This document shows, piece by piece, positions 1 to 7,974 of a DNA stretch of 53,709 bases. Every line of letters begins with the position of its first letter. The first letter of the stretch is position 1. The stretch spans positions 1 through 53,709 of the forward strand of contig WQYC01000016.1 of the NCBI GenBank assembly GCA_009781425.1, read 5' to 3'. The stretch is from Oscillospiraceae bacterium (GTDB lineage: Bacteria > Bacillota > Clostridia > Oscillospirales > Ruminococcaceae). A program made the position numbers and the translations under genes. The notes under the pieces were generated by a model. The model was not told where the DNA came from. It did not search any database and saw nothing but the letters and a program-made list of their open reading frames with translations.

Positions 1-1029
1 ATTTATCACTTGTCTATAAAAATCATCAGCAGAGGGAAAGGAAAATCCGCAGTAGCGGCGGCGGCATATCGAGCAGGCGAGAAAATCACAAACGAGCGTG
101 AGGGAATAACGCATGACTATTCAAGAAAGCGTGGAATAGTGCATACAGAAATCATGTTACCCGAACACGCACCGCCCGAATATTCAGACCGTGCCGTCTT
201 ATGGAACGCAATAGAGAAAATCGAAAAAGCGAGTAATTCACAGCTTGCAAGAGAAATTGAACTTGCCCTGCCGAAAGAATTAACAGCAGAGCAAAACAAA
301 AACCTTGTTGCCGAGTATTGCAAAAAGCATTTTGTTAATAACGGCATGGTTGCCGACATTGCAATCCATGACACAGGAAACGGAAACCCCCACGCTCATG
401 TCATGCTCACCATGCGACCTTTTAACGAGGACAGGACATGGGGCGATAAGCAGAGGAAAGTATATTTACTTGACGAAAACGGCGAGAAGATTTACGACCC
501 GAAGAAACGGCAGTATAAATGTACGAAACAAGAAACAACCGACTGGAACGACAGGGCGAACGCTAACTACTGGAGAGAACAATGGGCTGATGAAGTCAAC
601 GCAGTTTTAGAACGAGAGAACCGCACGGAACGCATAGACCACCGAAGCCATAAGGAAAGAGGTCTTGACGAACAGCCGACTGTTCATCTTGGTGTTGCAG
701 CTTCACAAATGGAAAAGAAAGGAATCCGCACCGAACGAGGAAACTGCAATAGGAAAATCGCAGACTTCAACAGGGAATTACGGCAGTTAAAGGCACGACT
801 TAAAAAGTTAGATGAATGGCTGAAAGAGGAAATGCAAAAGCCCGAAACCCCGACACCGCCGAGCCTGTTTGACGTTGTTTCTGACATCTTGAACCGAAAA
901 GCACAGAAAGGCAAATCACAGCATTATCAGAGCATAAATAACTTAAAAGCTATTGCAAAATGCTCAATTTCTTGTCGGATAATAAAATTCAAGACTTCCC
1001 CGAACTGCAAGAAAAATTACACTCCATGA
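1..1029 (+). CDS. MobA/MobL-family relaxase, N-terminal part (partial at the window edge, frameshifted)
   Basis: Relaxase that would nick an origin of transfer and pilot single-stranded DNA during conjugative mobilization. The frame is open from base 1 and reads IYHLSIKIISRGKGK, the usual MobA/MobL beginning minus the first residues, so the true ATG lies just upstream of the window; the TTG at 10 is an internal Leu. Visible motifs are RGKGKSAVAAAAYRAG near the N-terminus, with the conserved AYR, and the metal-binding NPHAHVM histidine cluster about 125 residues in. After NNLKAIAK (about 955-960) the frame drifts into unrelated residues and stops at 1029, while the family sequence continues in the frame starting at 960. 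This is best read as one gene broken by loss of one base in the A run at 957-960. It is A-rich compared with the chromosome further right. Family call is firm; function is doubtful because of the frameshift. Confidence 0.85.
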   Translation: MYHLSIKIISRGKGKSAVAAAAYRAGEKITNEREGITHDYSRKRGIVHTEIMLPEHAPPEYSDRAVLWNAIEKIEKASNSQLAREIELALPKELTAEQNKNLVAEYCKKHFVNNGMVADIAIHDTGNGNPHAHVMLTMRPFNEDRTWGDKQRKVYLLDENGEKIYDPKKRQYKCTKQETTDWNDRANANYWREQWADEVNAVLERENRTERIDHRSHKERGLDEQPTVHLGVAASQMEKKGIRTERGNCNRKIADFNRELRQLKARLKKLDEWLKEEMQKPETPTPPSLFDVVSDILNRKAQKGKSQHYQSINNLKAIAKCSISCRIIKFKTSPNCKKNYTP

Positions 1030-1532
1030 TAGGAAAACAGCGTGATATAGCCCATGACCTCAAACCTATTGAACGCAGAATAAAAACCCTTGACGAGCAT
1101 ATAAGGCAGGGCGAGAATTACAAGGAAAGCAAACCAATCAAGCGAAAGTATAATGAACTTTATGCTGAATATGAAACGGCTCAAAATGCGACAGGATTAT
1201 TCGCAAGGCGAAACGAAGAAAAGGCACGGAAAGCGTATATGGAATATTACGAAAATCACCGCCCCGAACTGCACCAATTCGATACAGCCGAAAAGTATTT
1301 GAAAGATGTTTTACAAGAACGGTTTAACCCGAAAAAGCTACCGCCTGTTTCAAAATGGATAGCAGAGCGAGAGGAAAAGACCACAGAGAAAGATAAGCTA
1401 TATCAGCAATACAAAACCCTCAAAGATGAAGTTAAGGAAGTGGAGCAAATCAAGCGTAGTGTTTATGATATTCTACAAGAGGAAAATCGGGAACGGCAAC
1501 AGAGGAAGCGTAGTTATGATATGGAATTATAA
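960..1532 (+). CDS. MobA/MobL relaxase, C-terminal part (frameshifted continuation)
   Basis: Continuation of the relaxase in the next frame. From the ATG at 960 it reads MLNFLSDNKIQDFPELQEKL and then LKPIERRIKTLDEHI and VEQIKRSVYDILQEE, the charged helical tail typical of Firmicutes MobA/MobL proteins. It overlaps the N-terminal part by 70 bp, and adding one A at 957-960 would join the two into one protein of about 510 residues. No ribosome binding site precedes the ATG, so independent translation is unlikely. The tail is mostly predicted coiled coil and lacks the nicking domain. I treat it as the second half of a damaged gene rather than a separate gene. Confidence 0.75.
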   Translation: MLNFLSDNKIQDFPELQEKLHSMIGKQRDIAHDLKPIERRIKTLDEHIRQGENYKESKPIKRKYNELYAEYETAQNATGLFARRNEEKARKAYMEYYENHRPELHQFDTAEKYLKDVLQERFNPKKLPPVSKWIAEREEKTTEKDKLYQQYKTLKDEVKEVEQIKRSVYDILQEENRERQQRKRSYDMEL

Positions 1533-1552
1533 AGAGAAAGGCACGGTGAGGA

Positions 1553-2392
1553 TTACTCGCCGTGCCTACTTATATATTCTGTCACCTGTACATCATAATC
1601 TGGATAATTATAATTTAATTTCTCGGCTACATATTTTGATGTTTGCCTAAATAATTGATGTGCAGATTTTAACGCCGTCCAACAACTATCTATACTGTCC
1701 ATACGAAAAGTTTTCATTAGTAAATTCCACTCGTTTTCCGTGAGATGTTTTTTAATGTACTTGTTATGTTTACCGATACTGAAATTATATCCATGTTCAA
1801 CACCTATTTTCCATGAGAGCATATTAAAAAGTTGAACACGAGCAATTTGTTCCATGTGAAAACAAGCATATAATAATTCATCACGGAAAAGCCCTTTTGC
1901 TATGTATGTTGAAACAAACCAAAATTCATTACAACAATCATCAAAAAATTCAACAGACGGCTTATAAATCCAATAATCTTTATCGGTGGGGGTAGGAGGA
2001 TTAAGCACAAGTCCGTCTTTATCAAGAAGTATTTTCAACAGCTTATCGCTTTTCAAGTATTCATCAAGCATTTCAAGCGGAATAATCGAAAGGTCAATTT
2101 TAATACCGTCCTCAAAAATCATCAGATAAGAAAACCAATCTAATTCGGGCGGAAACAAATCCATTGCTTCGGGTTTTTGAATGATTATTCTTTTGCCGAA
2201 TACGTCAAGCCAGTTATCGTTATTTGTGAACGATTCCATGTCAGTTACAATATATGACATATCATAATCTTGAAAATCATCTTTTGGAACATTTATATTT
2301 GTGCGTGAGCCTTCCATTCCGACAACTCGTATTCGTTCATCAACTTTGGCAATATTCAAAAATAAATCAAACATTTCTTTTTCAGTACGCAT
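1553..2392 (-). CDS. ANT(6)-type aminoglycoside (streptomycin) 6-adenylyltransferase
   Basis: Transfers AMP from ATP to streptomycin, giving resistance; cytoplasmic. The 279-residue protein follows the AadE/ANT(6)-I pattern along its length: MRTEKEMFDLFLNIA start, nucleotidyltransferase GSRTN at 28-32, QDYD at 41-44, metal-binding KIDLS around D100, then DDCCNEFW, FNMLSWKIG and SCWTALKSAHQLFR in the C-terminal helical domain. ANT(6) proteins usually run about 285-300 residues, so this one is complete or slightly short at the C-terminus. The start at 2392 has a GGAG site nine bases upstream. It sits back to back with the relaxase tail, a typical cargo position on mobilizable elements. From memory it differs at many positions from the common aadE allele, so substrate range is inferred from family. 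Confidence 0.88.
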   Translation of the reverse strand: MRTEKEMFDLFLNIAKVDERIRVVGMEGSRTNINVPKDDFQDYDMSYIVTDMESFTNNDNWLDVFGKRIIIQKPEAMDLFPPELDWFSYLMIFEDGIKIDLSIIPLEMLDEYLKSDKLLKILLDKDGLVLNPPTPTDKDYWIYKPSVEFFDDCCNEFWFVSTYIAKGLFRDELLYACFHMEQIARVQLFNMLSWKIGVEHGYNFSIGKHNKYIKKHLTENEWNLLMKTFRMDSIDSCWTALKSAHQLFRQTSKYVAEKLNYNYPDYDVQVTEYISRHGE

Positions 2393-2416
2393 TATTTTAT
2401 ACTCCAGAGTAAGAAT

Positions 2417-2539
2417 TTAAATTATGATTTGTTTGCAACTGCCGTCAGAAGAATTTAACCGCCATGTTTCGCCGTAGTAACCACGTTTAGCAGAAGCAAT
2501 GGAAACTGCATTTATATTATACTCTTTTAGAATGAAATT
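2417..2539 (-). pseudogene. Short orphan coding remnant, possibly N-terminus of an antibiotic phosphotransferase-like protein
   Basis: The 199-bp gap between the BRO gene and the ANT(6) gene holds an open frame of about 40 codons ending in TAA at 2417. It reads FILKEYNINAVSIASAKRG followed by YYGETWRLNSSDGS and looks like real coding sequence cut off at both ends. The SAKRG-x-x-GETW pattern is reminiscent of the N-terminal strand region of aminoglycoside phosphotransferase-like kinases, but this is recall without a search. There is no start codon or ribosome binding site, so it would be debris from an older resistance cassette. Low confidence. Confidence 0.3.
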
Positions 2540-2591
2540 TTAAGACTGTTTATATATTTGCTGTCACGGTTTATATTATTGTACATAATGT

Positions 2592-3464
2592 TTACTCGTT
2601 TTCGTCTTTTTTATCGTCCTCATTTACAATTATATCAGAAATAAGCCTTGAAAAGTCAACAGCGTTATTAGAAGTTATAACAGGCTTGCCGGTTGTAGCT
2701 TCAATTTCTTTTCGGGCATTCCCTGCGACCTTGCCGCCGCTTTTTGCGACACTTCTGTTCTCGTTAAAGGTTTTCGGTTGTACTGTCTTTGAAATTTCCG
2801 TTGTCGTAGCTTCCGCAAGCATATTCAAAACAAGTTCAAGGGTTGACATATTATCACGCAGATTACCCTTTTTCAAGCCCTTAAACTCTTTGTAATTGCG
2901 TGTTGACATTCCCGACCATGCACGGGTAATTTCGTCCGTGAGTATGGCATATTCTTTGCCCTCTTGAACACCACGGCTGTCCCATTCGTCTGTCAATTCT
3001 TTTCGGACTTGAATAGCTTGCAAGCGTTGGTTAATCCATTCACGAGTATAACCCTTTTTCAAATATGTAACCAAAGCTCGCTCAATCGTCAATTCGGGGT
3101 CAATCGTTTCGTTAATGCGTTCATTGCCGACTGCGGCAAGCCACAGTTTGAACGGTTCGGCTTTTGGCGAGGGGATTGACTGGATAAGACGTAAAATTTG
3201 CTCGGTATTAGCTACATCGGTATTGTACCGTTTGCCGTCAGCCGCTTTCAATTTCAGTTGGTTACAATTTGTAACCGACTCATTCCCCTCACTTTTCATG
3301 CGACTTTTAAGCACTTTCCAATAATTTCTTGCAGTTTGATAATCGCTTTCGGTCAGTACGGAGCATACATCTACAACAGAAAGCAACCATTCCTCGCTTT
3401 CCACGTCCCACGCCATGCGAATACGCTGATTCTCAAATAATTCAAATTTAATGTTCTCGTCCAT
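2592..3464 (-). CDS. BRO-N domain protein (phage antirepressor-like / DinD-like)
   Basis: 290 residues. The N-terminal ~105 residues match the BRO-N pattern: FELFENQRIRMAWD, WLLSVVDVCSVLTES, ARNYWKVLKSRM, then QLKLKAADGKRYNTDVANTE and the IPSPKAEPFKLWLA segment. The C-terminal half resembles DinD-like proteins (TYLKKGYTREWINQRLQAI, LTDEITRAWSGMSTRNYKEFKGLKK). BRO-N domains bind DNA and often act as antirepressors or regulators in phages and integrated elements. It has its own strong promoter (TTGACT-17-TATAAT at 3527-3555) with inverted repeats over it, suggesting autoregulation. ATG at 3464 has a modest GAGG site. The role in this element is inferred. Confidence 0.75.
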   Translation of the reverse strand: MDENIKFELFENQRIRMAWDVESEEWLLSVVDVCSVLTESDYQTARNYWKVLKSRMKSEGNESVTNCNQLKLKAADGKRYNTDVANTEQILRLIQSIPSPKAEPFKLWLAAVGNERINETIDPELTIERALVTYLKKGYTREWINQRLQAIQVRKELTDEWDSRGVQEGKEYAILTDEITRAWSGMSTRNYKEFKGLKKGNLRDNMSTLELVLNMLAEATTTEISKTVQPKTFNENRSVAKSGGKVAGNARKEIEATTGKPVITSNNAVDFSRLISDIIVNEDDKKDENE

Positions 3465-3526
3465 AAAAACCTCGTTTCCTGCGTTTAATTATGTCGAAAT
3501 CGGCACAATTAAAACCGTACTGTATA

Positions 3527-3555
3527 ATTATAACATAAAAAGGCGAAAAAGTCAA
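3527..3555 (-). promoter_or_regulatory. Sigma-A promoter of the BRO-N gene
   Basis: On the minus strand TTGACT (3550-3555) is followed by a 17-bp spacer and TATAAT (3527-3532). It lies 63 bp upstream of the BRO-N ATG at 3464 and is one of the best promoter matches in the window. Confidence 0.75.
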
Positions 3556-3587
3556 TCGGGAATTTTAACGGTTGACAACGCCTTTTT
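3537..3587. repeat. Nested inverted repeats over the BRO-N promoter (possible operator or element end)
   Basis: Outer arms AAAAAGGCG (3537-3545) and CGCCTTTTT (3579-3587) enclose inner arms GTCAATC (3551-3557) and GGTTGAC (3570-3576, one G-T pair). The inner arm overlaps the -35 box. A 10-bp direct repeat GGTTGACAAC (3570-3579 and 3617-3626) links this structure to the apparent element/prophage junction. It could be an autoregulatory operator or part of an attachment end. Confidence 0.45.
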
Positions 3588-3618
3588 CTAATTTTTCCTA
3601 AATATTTGAAAAAGAGGG

Positions 3619-5214
3619 TTGACAACATACGACCGAATGTACCGCCTTGATTCCCGTTACAATCCGACTGTAACATTTCCCTGTACCACAGCGGATTTGC
3701 TTCGCGATATAGCGTGGCATTTTGATTTCAGAATCGGCTTTACACCTGCGGCTGATGTAATAGAATACGTTCCGCGTAATGCAACCTGCCGCGAAGTAAT
3801 TGGCTACATTGCAGGGGTGAACGGCGGCTTTGCGAAGTTCGACAGAAGCGGGGTTTTACAACTAAAAAGGTTAGAATATTGCAATTTCGTTTTGTCGCGC
3901 AGTCAATACACAGAGCTGTCGGTAAAAGCTGATGTGAATGAAGTGCGGCAGATTGATTTTATAGTCGAGAACGATATTTTTACTGAGGGAAAAGGAACGA
4001 AGCTGACTACTTACCGGCAGTATAATCCTTTCGCGAGCCATGAAGCGGCGCGGCGCATTTTTAATCACTGGAACGGCTTCTCTTATCACGGGCTGACGGT
4101 AAAAATGCGGGGGCTTCCATACCTTGAATCGGGCGATGCGATTTTAGTGCAGGACGATTTTGAAAACACGCATTACTTTGCATTAATCAGCGATTATACT
4201 TTGATTTATGACGGCGGTTTAACAGCGCGGCTTGTGTCAAAATCGAAGAATCCTATTGACGATTATGACGAGCCGATGACACAGCAAAGAATGATTGAAA
4301 GCATGAGCGAAAACCTGCGCGTAAGATATACTAATTATGAAAACGAAAATCATATTATTCTGAACACAGAAACGCAGGGAATCGCAAGCATAAATTTCAA
4401 TCTTGAATCAAGAACATTTGCAGTGTTTAATACACAATTCAACATTACCTCGCTCGAAGACTGCGTGTTAATCCTTGAGTATCGCATAAACAACATTAAA
4501 GTAGGGCAAACGCCGAGGATTCACTTGTTTGCACAGAGCCCTGACAGTATTTGTCTTTATAATTGCTTCCGCGTTATTCGTCCGGGGAGAAACACGTTAT
4601 CGCTTTCAGCGAGAATAACAAGCGGCGACGCAGTTATTGCGGCGGGTGATTTACTCGCTTCTGTCAGCGGACAGTATATGCTCGGCGACAACGGGCCGCA
4701 AATACCTGAAATAAACATAGCGCAAAGTATTCAAAAATACGAGCTGAGCTCTATGAAGCTTCCGATTAAAAAGCTTTCGGTAAAACCTGAAAAACCGGAA
4801 TTGCATGAGCCCGCGCGAGAAGGATATTCAGAGGAAATAAGCATGATGTCTGTCGCACCTTTAAAACCGGTGCTGCGCGGATTCACAGACAGTCTGCTGA
4901 TGGATTCTATGTTTATAAAAGCAGAATGGCTTCCGGACGATAAGGTTGTTCTTGTCTTTTCAAACGTGATAGCGGTGAGGGAAAACGAAGCAGTTAACAT
5001 GGACGCGTTTGCGGTTACATTCGGGGTTAACGAATTACAAATAAACTTGGTTGAGGTCATCGAAAACGAAATAATAATAAGCACAGAAAGCCTAAGCAAT
5101 TTTAATGAAGTCGTTATAAAATATGACAGTCATTACGGCAATCTTCTCAGTGCGGCGACAGGGAATCCGCTGCAGCTGTTAAACTATATTTTAAATCTTG
5201 AAGAGGGGAAATAA
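3619..5214 (+). CDS. Prophage tail hub / minor structural protein, N-terminally truncated
   Basis: 531 residues resembling the tail hub (gp27/gp44-like) minor structural proteins of Firmicutes siphophages. Recognisable pieces are the opening TTYDRMYRLDSRYNPTVTFP followed by ADLLRDIAWHFDF, then VIGYIAGVNGGFAKFDRSG, a family core that normally follows 100 or more residues of N-terminal domain. Here the frame begins directly in that core: a TTG at 3619 with no properly spaced ribosome binding site, and an in-frame TGA at 3607. I conclude the 5' part was removed or displaced by the element to the left. The C-terminal half (residues ~230-531) is unfamiliar and includes a beta-rich end. It is followed two bases later by the fibre gene. 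Probably not functional as it stands. Confidence 0.7.
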   Translation: MTTYDRMYRLDSRYNPTVTFPCTTADLLRDIAWHFDFRIGFTPAADVIEYVPRNATCREVIGYIAGVNGGFAKFDRSGVLQLKRLEYCNFVLSRSQYTELSVKADVNEVRQIDFIVENDIFTEGKGTKLTTYRQYNPFASHEAARRIFNHWNGFSYHGLTVKMRGLPYLESGDAILVQDDFENTHYFALISDYTLIYDGGLTARLVSKSKNPIDDYDEPMTQQRMIESMSENLRVRYTNYENENHIILNTETQGIASINFNLESRTFAVFNTQFNITSLEDCVLILEYRINNIKVGQTPRIHLFAQSPDSICLYNCFRVIRPGRNTLSLSARITSGDAVIAAGDLLASVSGQYMLGDNGPQIPEINIAQSIQKYELSSMKLPIKKLSVKPEKPELHEPAREGYSEEISMMSVAPLKPVLRGFTDSLLMDSMFIKAEWLPDDKVVLVFSNVIAVRENEAVNMDAFAVTFGVNELQINLVEVIENEIIISTESLSNFNEVVIKYDSHYGNLLSAATGNPLQLLNYILNLEEGK

Positions 5215-5216
5215 AA

Positions 5217-6575
5217 ATGTTAAAAGGGAAATCAACCATCGAGCTTTTTGACAGCGTAACAGGAAAGAAAAAAGAAGAATATAAAGATGAAAATATTGTT
5301 ACTAATGCTATTAATAATCTGCTCGACTGGAATGGAGAAATGCTCGCGTCGGGAGTAGCGGTAAACGATATGCTGGCGCGGTTAACGCCGCTTTATCCGA
5401 ATTATTTGCGGGGAGTATTGCTTTGGGACGATATAATTCAGGAGAACCAAAATAATATTTTGCCGCCCCCGGGAATAAATTGTCTCGGGCACGCAGGCGG
5501 ACATTACGGCGCGGAAAATCCGCTTCGCGGAACATGGAATCAAAACGAAACTGTAGTAAAAGAAAACAGCGTAAAAATGGTGTGGGACTTTGCGACAGAC
5601 AAAGCTAACGGCGTAATAAAATCAATTTCGCTGACCTCCTCCGCGGGCGGCGACAGAGGCTGGATGACGCCGGGGGAAGCGGGAACTTTTTTCAGACAGC
5701 GGATTAACAACGGAAGTTCGAGTCAGTCGCTTGTCCATTTCGCGCCGAGCGTTGTGAACTCAGTAACAAATACATCGACAACTTATGTAGGCGAATTACG
5801 CAAAGGAATACACACGCATATCTTAGACAGAAACGACAACAGCCTCACAATAGTTGAGCAATCCTATGCAAATCCCGAAGCATTGAGTATATTTGACAGT
5901 GCGGGGCTACTCACTTCAAGCCAGCCGCATTGCAAGGAAGAGCTGTTTACAGTTGCATCGGACGAACGCTTTTCTAATCTCGCTACGAATTTTATTATAG
6001 ACAAGGATTATAATTTAGTTCATGTTTCACTCAGCGGAACAGGCAACAGAAATGTAAGAATCAGAACTGTCAATTTGATTACAAAGCAAGTCATTGATGA
6101 CAGAAGAGTTACGCTGGATAGAAATGTTCAGGCTTCACCGGCTGCTTATTTCAAGAATAGAATCTATGCAACTGTTGCAAGTGCGGGTATTCATGCGTTT
6201 AATGAAGGCGGAGTGAGCAGCGGATTAGTAGCAGGAAACAATGTAACCAGCTCCACCATGCGATATTGGTGTTTTGCCGGAGATTATTTAGCAAGCCCTA
6301 CGGTGTCAGCTACAAATAACTTATTTATAATTGACGGAATCAACGCTGTATTCACTCAAGCCGGTAATGATGTTGTAAACCAAATGAATTTATGCAACTC
6401 AAGCAGCATGAAGCTGCCGCTGATTACGCTTCTTCATGAATCAAGCGCGAATTCTTATCCGAAAAGTATATTTTATGTTACGCCTTATATGGCGACGATT
6501 AACAACCTCCAGATGCCGGTAACGAAAACCGAGCTGAACTCAATGAAAATAACCTACGAATTAATCCAGGAATAA
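5217..6575 (+). CDS. Prophage tail fibre / receptor-binding-like protein
   Basis: 452 residues, ATG at 5217 with a GAGGGG site, two bases after the tail hub gene. The N-terminus (MLKGKSTIELFDSVTGKKKE, then NIVTNAINNLLDWNG) follows the short conserved start seen in many Clostridia phage fibre or adaptor proteins just downstream of hub genes. The middle and C-terminus are Asn/Ser/Thr-rich beta-type sequence with several NNLFIIDG-like strands and no enzyme motif. Its likely role is host receptor recognition, inferred from position. No holin, endolysin or further tail gene follows, so the prophage is cut off here as well. I looked for a diversity-generating template/variable repeat and reverse transcriptase and saw none. 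Confidence 0.55.
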   Translation: MLKGKSTIELFDSVTGKKKEEYKDENIVTNAINNLLDWNGEMLASGVAVNDMLARLTPLYPNYLRGVLLWDDIIQENQNNILPPPGINCLGHAGGHYGAENPLRGTWNQNETVVKENSVKMVWDFATDKANGVIKSISLTSSAGGDRGWMTPGEAGTFFRQRINNGSSSQSLVHFAPSVVNSVTNTSTTYVGELRKGIHTHILDRNDNSLTIVEQSYANPEALSIFDSAGLLTSSQPHCKEELFTVASDERFSNLATNFIIDKDYNLVHVSLSGTGNRNVRIRTVNLITKQVIDDRRVTLDRNVQASPAAYFKNRIYATVASAGIHAFNEGGVSSGLVAGNNVTSSTMRYWCFAGDYLASPTVSATNNLFIIDGINAVFTQAGNDVVNQMNLCNSSSMKLPLITLLHESSANSYPKSIFYVTPYMATINNLQMPVTKTELNSMKITYELIQE

Positions 6576-6580
6576 AACTA

Positions 6581-6620
6581 AAAAACGTGTACGCTGCTTC
6601 AAAGTAACGTACACGTTTTT
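6581..6620. terminator. Bidirectional terminator between the tail fibre gene and the methyltransferase
   Basis: Perfect 13-bp arms AAAAACGTGTACG (6581-6593) and CGTACACGTTTTT (6608-6620) around a 14-nt loop, with A and T tracts on the two sides. It lies between convergent genes and can serve both. Confidence 0.85.
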
Positions 6621-6625
6621 GCATT

Positions 6626-7441
6626 TTATTTTGATTTCTCGCCGACATACATGAGGTGCTCGGAGTAAGAAAGGAATTCGGGCTTCTCGCAGACGGCAAG
6701 GCTGATTTTGTACCATTCATCAATCGCTTCCTGCGAAAGCGGCATGATTTTGTGATAGAAGGGCGAGCTGATTCCCTCCTGTGCAAAGAGGTGCAGTTTT
6801 TTTAAGGGGAACTGCGACATGAACGGCACAACAGAATCGGGATAAGCGAAATAAGCTCTGGTAAACCCGTCGCCCCCAAAAGACTTCCCACTTGTAAGTG
6901 CGTAGATGAACGCCTGCTCGGCAGGAAGCGTAATCAGCTCGGGACATTCCCTAAGCATGAAAACCATTCCGCCCGTGAGCGAGATGAACGACGCAAAAAG
7001 CTTACCGCCGCGCTTCAAGCGCGAAATCGCACTGCGGACGACATCCTTTCTGTCGCTCTCGTCAACAAGGTGATAAAGCGGTCCCATAATCAGAATATGG
7101 TCGTATTTTTTCGCAAGCTTGGGGTTCGCGCTTATATAGCGCGCATCGCCCGCTAAGGTTTTCATGTTTACGCCGTAGTCTGCGGCTTTTTTACGAGCGA
7201 ATTCTATGCTTTGCTCGGATAAGTCGAGAAGCGTCACATCGCAGCCCCTTTGCGCGAGCCAAATCGAATAACGCCCGGGACCTCCGCCGATGTCAAGAAC
7301 GCTGTCGCCGGGCTTTATGTATTTTTCCATGTAATGCGAGGCGAGCCTGAACTCAAACTTTCCGCCTGCTAATCTGTCCCATTCCTTTTGCGGGTCGGCA
7401 TCGTAATGCGCTTTTACGATTACAGCGTCGTCTACTCTCAT
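6626..7441 (-). CDS. Class I SAM-dependent methyltransferase
   Basis: 271-residue cytoplasmic methyltransferase of unknown substrate. Motif I is VLDIGGGPGRYS with D50 and the GGGPG loop at 52-56; the acidic motif II residue is in VTLLDLS; LAGDARYI and YDHILIMGPLYHL carry motifs III and IV. This layout is that of the methyltransferase 11/25 groups acting on small molecules or lipids. The C-terminal third (SLTGGMVFMLRECPELI, FTRAYFAYP) is a substrate lid I cannot assign. ATG at 7441 has an AAGGAG site, and a strong promoter lies at 7472-7500. It is a single-gene unit divergent from the receiver/sensor pair and convergent with the prophage remnant. Confidence 0.8.
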   Translation of the reverse strand: MRVDDAVIVKAHYDADPQKEWDRLAGGKFEFRLASHYMEKYIKPGDSVLDIGGGPGRYSIWLAQRGCDVTLLDLSEQSIEFARKKAADYGVNMKTLAGDARYISANPKLAKKYDHILIMGPLYHLVDESDRKDVVRSAISRLKRGGKLFASFISLTGGMVFMLRECPELITLPAEQAFIYALTSGKSFGGDGFTRAYFAYPDSVVPFMSQFPLKKLHLFAQEGISSPFYHKIMPLSQEAIDEWYKISLAVCEKPEFLSYSEHLMYVGEKSK

Positions 7442-7471
7442 GAGCCGCTCCTTTGATGCAGTTTATAATAT

Positions 7472-7500
7472 ATTATACATGACTTTGGAGTTTATGTCAA
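7472..7500 (-). promoter_or_regulatory. Sigma-A promoter of the methyltransferase gene
   Basis: Minus-strand TTGACA (7495-7500), 17-bp spacer and TATAAT (7472-7477), about 30 bp upstream of the ATG at 7441. Confidence 0.8.
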
Positions 7501-7515
7501 CTTTTGAAAAATCGC

Positions 7516-7544
7516 TTGACAAATAAGCAATATAGTATTATAAT
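7516..7544 (+). promoter_or_regulatory. Sigma-A promoter of the receiver/sensor operon
   Basis: TTGACA (7516-7521), 17-bp spacer and TATAAT (7539-7544). It drives the receiver gene at 7600 and, six bases after it, the sensor kinase. Its -35 box is 15 bp from that of the divergent methyltransferase promoter. Confidence 0.8.
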
Positions 7545-7599
7545 TATATAGTTGACTATTTTGCGTACATATGCAAAAGGAAACCGAAGGAGAAAAACT

Positions 7600-7968
7600 A
7601 TGAAAACCATTTTTGTGGTAGATGATAACAGGACAAATCTTGTAATGGCGGAGGACGCCTTATCCGACCAGTATGACGTGGTTACGCTTTTATCGGCTTC
7701 AATCATGTTTAATGTGTTGAATGATGTTAAACCGGATTTAATTTTATTGGATATAATGATGCCGGAGATGGACGGCTATGAAGCGTTAAAACGTCTCAAA
7801 GCCGAGCCGGAATACGCGAACATACCGGTGATTTTCTTAACAGGAAAAAGCTATGCACCTACGGAAGCCCGCCGCAGTCAGGAGCTTGGGGCGATAGACG
7901 TCATTTATAAACCTTTTTCCAAGGAGGCTCTTCTTGAGCGCATAGGCTCGCACTTACGGGAAAGGTAG
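7600..7968 (+). CDS. Stand-alone response regulator receiver (CheY-like)
   Basis: 123 residues, a single receiver domain without output domain. Acidic pocket D8/D9 (VVDDN), phosphoacceptor D51 in ILLDIMMPEMDG, a Thr in FLTGKS and the conserved Lys in YKPFS are all present, so it should be phosphorylatable. ATG at 7600 is preferred because MKTIFVVDD is the normal start and GAAGGAG lies eight bases upstream; the open frame begins further upstream without a site. It ends six bases before the hybrid sensor and shares its promoter, so it is the probable acceptor or an extra relay for that kinase's HPt domain. Output is probably by protein-protein contact. Confidence 0.85.
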   Translation: MKTIFVVDDNRTNLVMAEDALSDQYDVVTLLSASIMFNVLNDVKPDLILLDIMMPEMDGYEALKRLKAEPEYANIPVIFLTGKSYAPTEARRSQELGAIDVIYKPFSKEALLERIGSHLRER

Positions 7969-7974
7969 AGAATA

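Noticed and set aside
5217-6575. Possible diversity-generating retroelement target at the tail fibre
   Set aside because: No reverse transcriptase gene and no template/variable repeat pair seen nearby.
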